Source: Actinomycetes bacterium (GTDB lineage Bacteria > Actinomycetota > Actinomycetes > Mycobacteriales > Micromonosporaceae). From it: a DNA stretch of 5,894 nt. The translations under genes and the position numbers were made by a program. Shown here in pieces: positions 1-5,894 of the stretch (position 1 is the stretch's first letter; each line of letters starts with the position of its first letter). The DNA lies in assembly GCA_021793335.1 (NCBI GenBank), contig JAJYSW010000203.1, positions 1 to 5,894 on the forward strand. Reading direction: 5' to 3'. The notes beneath the pieces were generated by a model. The model was not told where the DNA came from and searched no databases. It saw only the letters and a list, made by a program, of their open reading frames with translations.

Positions 1-990
1 CGACGCTCGGCGCGGAGGATTTCCCCGTGGCAGGATGACGGTGTTCGGCAGCACCGGCGCCCGCAGGCGCGCCCCGTGGTAGCCCTCGACCTCGCCGAAG
101 CGGTCCGAGGCGGCCTCCCAGTCCCGCCGCGCCCGGGCGATCTCATCGTGATCGCGCCCGATGAAGTTCCACCACATGACGATCTCCTCCTCGAAGGGCG
201 GACCGCCGAGCAGGATCGCCCGCGCCGGGCCGTCCGATTCGTTCACCAGCCGCAAGACGTCGCCGCCGACGGGCACGTGGCCGAGCTCGGTGGGACGCAG
301 CACCGCGTCGAACAGGCGGACCTCGCCCGCGTCCACGAGCAGGCCGTGCTCGAAGCCCGCTTCCACGGTGAGCTCGACCGCGGCACGCGGTTCCAGATCG
401 ATCTGGGCGCCCAGCAGCGGCGTGAACGTCCGCACCGGAGCAGTCTCGCCCGCCAACGAACCCAGGAAGACCCTGATCTCGGCCCCCTCGATACGCACGG
501 GGCGCGGCACGTGATGCGCGAAATCGCGGTCGGCGTCCCGGTGCGCCTCCGGCAACGCGACCCACAGCTGCACCCCGTGCAGAACGGCCGTATCAGCGGT
601 GGCGACCTCCGAATGGCAGATGCCGCGTCCACCGGTCATGAGGTTCAGCTCCCCGGGACGGACCACCGCGTGGACGCCGAGACTGTCACGGTGCTCGATC
701 TTCCCGCTGAACAGCCAGCTCACCGTCTGCAGACCGATGTGCGGATGCGTGGGGACGTCCATGCCGCCCGATACCGCGACATCGGCCGGGCCGTAGTGGT
801 CGGCGAAGCACCACGCCCCGATGAGCGTCCTGGCCCGCTGCGGCAGCGTCCGCCGCACGCGCATCGCGCGCACGCCGCCCAAGGGCACCTCCCTCGCGGC
901 GAGCACTTCGACCGCCGGCGTCCGTGACGCCGCACCGTCGACGAGCGCGCCGCACCGCAGTTCCTCCGGCTCGGACTCCATGTTGCTCAT
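1..990 (-). CDS. Pirin family protein (bicupin), C-terminal end outside window
   Basis: An open frame of 330 codons runs from an ATG at 990 to the left edge with no stop, so the C-terminus is missing, probably by only a few residues since bacterial pirins of this type are about 300-330 aa. The N-terminal cupin carries HPHIGLQTV (residues 82-90), IEHRDSLG (98-105) and GRGICHSE (121-128). H82, H84, H126 and E128 match the four metal ligands of pirin. The C-terminal cupin ends in the family-typical stretch WWNFIGRDHDEI followed by an Arg-rich helix. Pirins are cytoplasmic iron-binding proteins; some act as quercetin dioxygenases, others as regulators of metabolic enzymes, and the sequence does not say which applies. 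The first ATG has GGAGG at 995-999, four bases upstream; a second ATG at 981 is less well spaced. It lies 154 bp after the response regulator gene on the same strand and may be transcribed separately. Confidence 0.93.
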   Translation of the reverse strand, partial: MSNMESEPEELRCGALVDGAASRTPAVEVLAAREVPLGGVRAMRVRRTLPQRARTLIGAWCFADHYGPADVAVSGGMDVPTHPHIGLQTVSWLFSGKIEHRDSLGVHAVVRPGELNLMTGGRGICHSEVATADTAVLHGVQLWVALPEAHRDADRDFAHHVPRPVRIEGAEIRVFLGSLAGETAPVRTFTPLLGAQIDLEPRAAVELTVEAGFEHGLLVDAGEVRLFDAVLRPTELGHVPVGGDVLRLVNESDGPARAILLGGPPFEEEIVMWWNFIGRDHDEIARARRDWEAASDRFGEVEGYHGARLRAPVLPNTVILPRGNPPRRAS

Positions 991-1048
991 CGCGCCTCCG
1001 ATCCGCTCCTCGTCCCGTCAACGGTGCCACACGCCTCGGCAAGACGAT

Positions 1049-1065
1049 CCCGATGCCGTATCGGG
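1049..1065 (-). terminator. Short hairpin between response regulator and pirin genes
   Basis: A six-base inverted repeat (CCCGAT / ATCGGG) flanks a five-base loop. It sits 80 bp past the response regulator stop and 59 bp before the pirin start. On the minus strand it is followed by ATCGTCTTG, slightly T-rich but not a real T-tract. It could be a weak terminator for the two-component operon or an operator for the pirin gene; the sequence alone does not decide. Confidence 0.25.
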
Positions 1066-1136
1066 CGCTTCGCGACCATGCGCAGACCCCCTTGAGCAGA
1101 CCGGCGCACCGGCATCCCCGCGTGAGGCCGAACGGG

Positions 1137-1152
1137 GGCGGTGCTCACCGCC
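1137..1152 (-). terminator. GC hairpin over the response regulator stop codon
   Basis: The inverted repeat GGCGGT-GAGC-ACCGCC has a perfect 6-bp GC-rich stem and a 4-base loop, and contains the TGA stop of the response regulator gene. There is no T-tract after it. It may stabilise the 3' end of the message or act as a T-less terminator of the kind common in GC-rich actinobacteria. Short GC palindromes also arise by chance in such DNA. Confidence 0.25.
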
Positions 1153-1795
1153 GGACGAGGCCCGAATCATAGGCGGCGATGACCGCCTGCGTGCGGTCCC
1201 GCACACCGAGCTTGGCGTAGACGCTGCTCAGGTGGGTCTTCACCGTCTCGCGTCCCAAGAACAGCCGAGCGGCGATCTCCGTATTCGACAACCCTTGAGC
1301 CGCGAGCTGGAGCGCCTCGCGCTCCCGTTCACTCAAATCCGCGATGCCCGGACGCGGTTCGGCCCGCCCCGCCGAGACGTCGGCCAGACGCCGGATCGCC
1401 TCGGGGAACAGCAGCGCATCGGTCCGCGCCACCAACCGCACCGCCGCGAGCAGATCCTCGACCCTCGTGCGCTTGAGCAGGAACCCGTCGGCGCCGGCCC
1501 GCAGCGCCTGCCACACGTAGTCGTCGTTGTCGAATGTGGTGACCACCAGGATCTTCGGACGCTCGGCGACCTCGGCGACGATCCGCTCGGTCGCCTCGAT
1601 GCCGTCGACTTTCGGCATGCGCACATCCATGAGCAGCACATCGGCCTTCCCGGCCCGCGCGATGTTGACCGCGTCGACGCCGTCGGCGCCCTGCGCCGAC
1701 ACCGCCAGATCCGGTTCGGCCCCGATGATCGCGGCGAATCCGGAGCGGATGAGCTCCTCGTCATCGATCAACGCTATGCGCAGCGGTGTGTCCAT
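1145..1795 (-). CDS. Two-component response regulator, LuxR/NarL family
   Basis: A 216-aa protein of normal length for the family. The receiver domain (about 5-120) has the acidic pair D11-D12, the phospho-acceptor D57 in LLMDVRMPKVDG, the switch threonine T86/T87 and K108. A linker leads to a LuxR-type helix-turn-helix (about 150-212) with LSEREREALQLAAQGLSN and the recognition helix region around ETVKTHLSSVYAKLG. It is therefore a cytoplasmic DNA-binding regulator activated by aspartyl phosphorylation. The ATG at 1795 is chosen because it starts six residues before the first receiver strand and has GGAGAGG at 1802-1808 with a 6-base spacer; a GTG at 1837 would only add a non-conserved tail. 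Its first 35 bases overlap the 3' end of the kinase gene, which indicates translational coupling and makes that kinase its probable partner. Its target genes are unknown. Confidence 0.96.
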   Translation of the reverse strand: MDTPLRIALIDDEELIRSGFAAIIGAEPDLAVSAQGADGVDAVNIARAGKADVLLMDVRMPKVDGIEATERIVAEVAERPKILVVTTFDNDDYVWQALRAGADGFLLKRTRVEDLLAAVRLVARTDALLFPEAIRRLADVSAGRAEPRPGIADLSEREREALQLAAQGLSNTEIAARLFLGRETVKTHLSSVYAKLGVRDRTQAVIAAYDSGLVRR

Positions 1796-3029
1796 CGCCT
1801 GCCTCTCCAACGGTCTCCTCCAAGGGGATGGCGACACGGACGAGCCAGCGCCCGCCCTCGCGTCCGGCCGTGACGGCGCCGCCGACGACGGCCGCCCGTT
1901 CTCTCATGCCGATCAGGCCGCGGCCGCCTCGATCCGAACGCACCGGCCTCGCCGATGGGCTGCCGACGACGATGCGCACTCGGCGCTCCTCTACTTCGAT
2001 CGCGACATCGGCTTCCGGCCGGTCGGCGTGTCGCAGCACGTTCGTCAACGCCTCCTGCACGATCCGGTATCCCTCACGCGAGGCGAGCCCACGCACGGCG
2101 CTCAGATCGCCCGAGGTCCGCAACTCCACGGCGACGCCGCACTCGGCGCTGAGGACCTCCAGGTCGGCCAGGTCGCGCTGCGGGGCTCGGTGAGTGCCGC
2201 CGTCCTCGCGCAGTGCTCCGATGACGGTGTCGAGCTCGGCCAGCGCGCCGCGTGCGGTCTCCCCGACCGCGGCCATGGCCTTCGCGGCGAAGGCCGGATC
2301 GGTCTCGATGAGTCTGGCCGCGGCATCGGACTGGACGACCACGACCGACAGGGCGTGCCCCACCGAGTCGTGCAGCTCGCGCGCGATGCGGTTGCGGGCG
2401 GCGAGCCGGGCGGCCTCGGCACGGGCGCCCGCCAGACGGTCGGCCGCCCCGCGCCCGAGCAGTCGCGGGGCCAGTCGCCGCATCCCCGCGGTCACGGCGG
2501 CCACGAACCAGACGAGCGCCAGCAGGGACAGCGGCCCCAGCAGCAGGCCCCATCGCGCCGACACGGGCACGGCCTCCAGAGGCTCGGACCCGGAGGCCCC
2601 GACGATCAGGAGGTAGACCGCGAACGGCACCAGTGCGAGCGTGACGCCCGACAGGACGCCGCCCACGGCGACGTGGAGGGTGAACCAGCAGCCGGTGCGC
2701 CAGCGCGAGTTCCATGAATCGTCGTCGATCGGCGCCTCGAATCGGGCCCCGAGCAGCCGCCGGGCGGCGGTCCGCTCGACCTCCCGGTCCGGCAGCAGCA
2801 CTGACGTGGCGGCGACCAGTGGCAGCACCGCGATGAAGACGATCGGTTCGAGCACTCCGGAGAAACCAGCCTGGGGATGCCACCAGTTGTATCCGATAGC
2901 GCCGACCATCATGTACGGCATCATGAGCGCTCCGCCGAGGATCGCCCAGACCCATCCACGGTAGGTGGCCCGGGACCAGAGCGGAGCGAGCAGGCGCATG
3001 CGGCCATTGTGCCAGTGGTGCTCGGTCAT
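1761..3029 (-). CDS. Sensor histidine kinase, HisKA_3 (NarL/DesK-like) family
   Basis: A 422-aa membrane kinase. Four hydrophobic segments lie at about residues 26-48, 59-79, 115-145 and 160-182, with only short loops between them, so no sizeable extracellular sensor domain is present; it probably senses a membrane signal or a small ligand within the membrane. A short coiled-coil-like linker leads to the HisKA_3 dimerisation domain, with phospho-acceptor H220 in ARELHDSVGHALSVVV. The ATPase domain has the N box around N330 (YRIVQEALTNVLRHAD) and the glycine box RGGRGLIGMRER (367-378). The usual DxGxG box between them is degenerate (VVGSPSA, about 354-360). The ATG at 3029 is preceded by GGAGA at 3038-3042 with an 8-base spacer; the ATG at 2999 has no ribosome binding site. 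It overlaps the response regulator gene by 35 bp. The stimulus cannot be inferred; no transporter gene lies beside it. Confidence 0.95.
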   Translation of the reverse strand: MTEHHWHNGRMRLLAPLWSRATYRGWVWAILGGALMMPYMMVGAIGYNWWHPQAGFSGVLEPIVFIAVLPLVAATSVLLPDREVERTAARRLLGARFEAPIDDDSWNSRWRTGCWFTLHVAVGGVLSGVTLALVPFAVYLLIVGASGSEPLEAVPVSARWGLLLGPLSLLALVWFVAAVTAGMRRLAPRLLGRGAADRLAGARAEAARLAARNRIARELHDSVGHALSVVVVQSDAAARLIETDPAFAAKAMAAVGETARGALAELDTVIGALREDGGTHRAPQRDLADLEVLSAECGVAVELRTSGDLSAVRGLASREGYRIVQEALTNVLRHADRPEADVAIEVEERRVRIVVGSPSARPVRSDRGGRGLIGMRERAAVVGGAVTAGREGGRWLVRVAIPLEETVGEAGDGHTAAHSVDR

Positions 3030-3047
3030 GCCGCCAGTCTCCGTGGC

Positions 3048-3108
3048 CGGGCGGCTCCCGCCGTCCCTCCGCGGAGCGGGCGGCTCCCCCGGGCGGGGGA
3101 GCCGCCCC
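3048..3108 (-). promoter_or_regulatory. Three-arm repeat upstream of the kinase gene
   Basis: The 12-mer CGGGCGGCTCCC occurs at 3048-3059 and again at 3077-3088, and its inverted counterpart GGGAGCCGCCC lies at 3097-3107. In the minus-strand transcript the first-made arm (3107-3097) can pair with either later arm, giving a tight hairpin or a larger loop that ends about 20 bases before the kinase start codon. A further 10-bp palindrome, CTCCGCGGAG, sits at 3067-3076 between them. The repeats could form alternative RNA structures or a DNA operator, or may be a by-product of GC-rich composition. Confidence 0.35.
3078..3107 (-). terminator. Strong stem-loop downstream of priA
   Basis: A perfect 13-bp, almost entirely G-C stem (3078-3090 with 3095-3107) closes a 4-base loop. 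It lies 79 bp past the priA stop and 48 bp before the kinase start. No T-tract follows on either strand, which is usual for actinobacterial terminators. The simplest reading is termination of priA transcription. If the kinase promoter lies upstream of the hairpin, it would instead be part of the kinase leader. Confidence 0.5.
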
Positions 3109-3185
3109 GTGAACGATCCGGGTCGCCGACCGAAGGACTCCGGATCCGGGCGGCGGCCGAGACGAAGGATGAGGACACTGCGGGA

Positions 3186-5108
3186 TCAGGCGATGGCGCG
3201 CGGGTCGATCCGGACCCGCACCGGGTCGGCCTTCGCGAGCGCCCGGCGGGCGCTCGCGGTCGCGAGCGCACCCGCGAGGGCCGCGCCGTCGCGTCGTCTC
3301 ACCCGCAGCAGCAGCCGCTCGGTGTCCTCGTCGATCGGGATGGGCCCGAGGGCCTCGGCGCCCAGACCGGTCGGCAGCTGCGAAGCGAGTTCCTCGGGTT
3401 CGCCGTTCGCTCCGGTCAGTGCGGCCATCCTCACCGCGGGCGGGAAACCCAGTTCGGCCCGTTCCTCCAGCTCCCGCGATGCGAACCAGCCCGGGTCCCA
3501 GCGCAGTAGCGCCTGCACCACCGCCAGGCCTCCGTCGGCGACCACGACGGCGGTCCCGTCGGGGCGGGTGAGCGCCACCGCGTTCATCCAGCGCCGCAGC
3601 GCCTCCTCGGAGGCCGTCAGGTCGGCGCGGGTGAGCATGGCCCACGTGTCCAGCAGCAGTACCGCCCCGTAGCCCTCCGGCGCGGGCGGCTCGACGCCGG
3701 GTGTGGCCACCACGACCGTGCCGCCCGCGGGGGCCGCGTCGAGCCGGTTCGTGCCGGTGGACTCGACGACCGCGGCGGCGGTGAAGGACCGCGCGAGCTC
3801 CTCGGCGGTCCGTTCGGCGCCGACGATCCTGGCGCGGACCCGGTCCGATCCGCACTCGCGGCACCGGTGGGCTGCGGCGGCTCTGCCGCACCAACCGCAC
3901 ATCGGAGTGCTTCGGGCGCCGGGCAGCCGCAGCGGGCCCGAGCACTCGGGGCACACCGCTCGGGTGCGGCAGCGCTGGCAGGACACGGCCGGCACATAGC
4001 CTCGTCTGGGCACTTGCACCAGTACGGGGAGTCCGCGTTCGAGGGCGGCCTTGGCGGCCTCCCAGGCGACCGTGGGAAGTCTCGCGGTGGAACCGGAGGG
4101 ATCACGGGCCATGTCGGACTCGTCGCCGACCGGGACGATGCGCGGCATGGCCGAGCGGATCGCCTCGCGCGGCGCGGTGATCGCGGCGGCCCACTCGGTT
4201 TCGACGAGCAACTGGGCCTGCGGGGTACGGGCGTGGCCGCCCACGAGGCAGGCCGCTTCCGCGAGGCCGGCTCTAGTGAGCAGCACCTCTCTGGCGTGCG
4301 GATAGGGGGCGTGGCGGTCGATGTGGGATTCGTCGCCGTCGTCCCAGATCGCCGTGAGTCCGAGGTCGGCGACCGGCGCGAAGGCGGCCGCGCGGGTACC
4401 GGCGACGATGTGGACCTCGCCCCTGGCGGCGCGCAGGAAAGCCCGGTAGCGCTTGGTGGGTCCCAGGCTCGCCGAGAGCGTCACGTGGCGGCCGGAGCCG
4501 AGCACGGCGTCCAGTGCGGCGTCGAGCCGGTCGAGGTCCGTCTGGTCCGGTACCACGAGGACCGCACCGCGCCCGGAGGCGGCGCAGGTCGCGGCGGCTT
4601 CGGCGAAACGGGCGGGCCAGTCCTCGCCGGGCAGGGCGTTCCATACGGCTCTCGGGGATTTCTGGGCGCGCAGCGCCCGCAGAAATGCCTCGCCTGCGTT
4701 ATATCTCTTCCAGTGCGACATAGCGGGGGCGGTCACCGGTGCCGTCTCTCCCGGGGCTTCGTCCTCGACCTTCTTGCGGCGCTCGGGCACCGCCAGGCGC
4801 AGCACGTCGGCGAGTGTGCCCGCGTAGCGATCGGCCACCGCGCGGGCCAGACGCGCCACTTCGGGAGTGAGCACCGGCTGCGGCGAGACCAGTTCGGAGA
4901 GCCACAGGAGCCTACCGTCGAAATCGGTGGTGCGCTTGAGGGCGATGACATAGCCCCCGACCTTGCGACGCCCGAATCGGACTCTGACGCGGCAGCCGGG
5001 CCGCACCGCTTCGAGGAGATCGTCGGGGATGCGGTAGTCAAAAAGCCTGTCCAGCTGCGGAAGCGGCTGGTCGATGCAGACCGCTGCGATCGCCGGAGGC
5101 TCGGGCAT
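3186..5108 (-). CDS. priA: Replication restart protein PriA (actinobacterial type, helicase motifs degenerate)
   Basis: A 640-aa protein related to primosomal protein N'. The N-terminal DNA-binding domain (about 7-105) has the family pattern PLPQLDRLFDY and VRVRFGRRKVGGYV. Four CxxC pairs (C377/C380, C386/C389, C404/C407, C416/C419) form the two zinc sites of PriA, and the C-terminal domain is recognisable from RELEERAELGFPP (545-557). The ATPase motifs are missing: NALPGEDW stands where Walker A should be (about 157-164), WDDGDESH (255-262) replaces the DEEH box, and NAVALTRP (509-516) replaces QVAGRAGR. This matches what is known of actinobacterial PriA, thought not to be a helicase. It probably keeps the fork-binding and primosome-assembly role. 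The ATG at 5108 is firm, because in-frame TGA and TAG codons lie just upstream (5117-5122). No Shine-Dalgarno sequence is visible. metK lies upstream on the same strand. Confidence 0.95.
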   Translation of the reverse strand: MPEPPAIAAVCIDQPLPQLDRLFDYRIPDDLLEAVRPGCRVRVRFGRRKVGGYVIALKRTTDFDGRLLWLSELVSPQPVLTPEVARLARAVADRYAGTLADVLRLAVPERRKKVEDEAPGETAPVTAPAMSHWKRYNAGEAFLRALRAQKSPRAVWNALPGEDWPARFAEAAATCAASGRGAVLVVPDQTDLDRLDAALDAVLGSGRHVTLSASLGPTKRYRAFLRAARGEVHIVAGTRAAAFAPVADLGLTAIWDDGDESHIDRHAPYPHAREVLLTRAGLAEAACLVGGHARTPQAQLLVETEWAAAITAPREAIRSAMPRIVPVGDESDMARDPSGSTARLPTVAWEAAKAALERGLPVLVQVPRRGYVPAVSCQRCRTRAVCPECSGPLRLPGARSTPMCGWCGRAAAAHRCRECGSDRVRARIVGAERTAEELARSFTAAAVVESTGTNRLDAAPAGGTVVVATPGVEPPAPEGYGAVLLLDTWAMLTRADLTASEEALRRWMNAVALTRPDGTAVVVADGGLAVVQALLRWDPGWFASRELEERAELGFPPAVRMAALTGANGEPEELASQLPTGLGAEALGPIPIDEDTERLLLRVRRRDGAALAGALATASARRALAKADPVRVRIDPRAIA

Positions 5109-5222
5109 GGACCAGTTCTATCAGGTGTCGGTGATGATTACAGCAGAGGCCGGATCGGGCCCCGGAAGCGAAATGGGGCTGATCCGACGCTCATGAGGAG
5201 CGGCTGGTACGAGCGGCGACCG

Positions 5223-5254
5223 GGGCTTGTCCCCCGGCGTGCCATGGGGAGCCC
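5223..5254 (-). terminator. Imperfect hairpin just after metK
   Basis: Three bases past the metK stop, GGGCT (5223-5227) pairs with AGCCC (5250-5254). After a 3-base bulge, CCCC (5231-5234) pairs with GGGG (5246-5249), and the loop can fold further. This gives nine G-C-rich pairs with no T-tract. Its position fits a T-less terminator for metK, leaving about 115 bp for a separate priA promoter. Confidence 0.4.
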
Positions 5255-5257
5255 GCT

Positions 5258-5894
<637 letters not shown>

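Noticed and set aside
76..927. 283-codon plus-strand frame opposite the pirin gene
   Set aside because: The minus strand encodes a pirin with all metal ligands in an unbroken frame; the plus-strand translation resembles no family.
1796..1837. GTG at 1837 as an earlier start for the response regulator
   Set aside because: It would add 14 residues not typical of the family; the ATG at 1795 has a good ribosome site and begins just before the receiver fold.
821..2717. Long plus-strand frames (821-1873, 1527-2717) opposite the regulator and kinase
   Set aside because: They show only the composition of antisense frames in GC-rich DNA, with no motifs; the opposite strand has complete, motif-bearing proteins.
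3115..3150. Repeated GATCCGGG (3115-3122, 3143-3150) and the palindrome CCGGATCCGG (3140-3149) downstream of priA
   Set aside because: Repeats of 8-10 bases are expected by chance at this GC content and have no clear link to a promoter or terminator.
2074..3954. 626-codon open frame on the minus strand, out of frame with priA and the kinase
   Set aside because: It spans two clear genes and their intergenic hairpin in another frame, and its translation is a low-complexity Arg/Gly/Pro-rich sequence with no family signature.

Overview
The window is a GC-rich stretch in which every convincing gene lies on the minus strand. Read in that direction, from the right edge to the left, the order is metK (5' part outside the window), priA, a sensor histidine kinase, a LuxR/NarL-type response regulator, and a pirin-family protein whose C-terminal end lies outside the left edge. 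Base composition, a PriA that has lost its helicase motifs, and the metK-priA pairing all point to an actinobacterium, probably a high-GC actinomycete. The genus cannot be fixed from this sequence.

Right part (about 3186-5894): two housekeeping genes. MetK makes S-adenosylmethionine. PriA is the replication-restart protein, here with intact cysteine zinc sites but no recognisable Walker A, DEAH or arginine-finger motif. The 149-bp gap between them holds a hairpin right after the metK stop. priA lacks a Shine-Dalgarno sequence, although in-frame stops just upstream fix its start.

Middle part (about 1145-3185): a two-component system. The kinase has four predicted membrane segments and HisKA_3/HATPase domains. 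Its last 35 bases overlap the start of the response regulator gene, so the two are almost certainly co-transcribed and made together. The 156-bp gap upstream of the kinase carries a perfect 13-bp stem-loop plus a third copy of one arm. This may be the priA terminator, a control element for the kinase, or both.

Left part (1-1144): a pirin-family cupin with all four predicted metal ligands. A 154-bp gap with two short inverted repeats separates it from the regulator gene, so it may have its own promoter.

No RNA gene, mobile element, CRISPR array or clearly new multi-gene system was seen. The most useful leads are the three-arm repeat upstream of the kinase and the two-component system located directly after priA, where many actinobacteria carry translation genes such as fmt.
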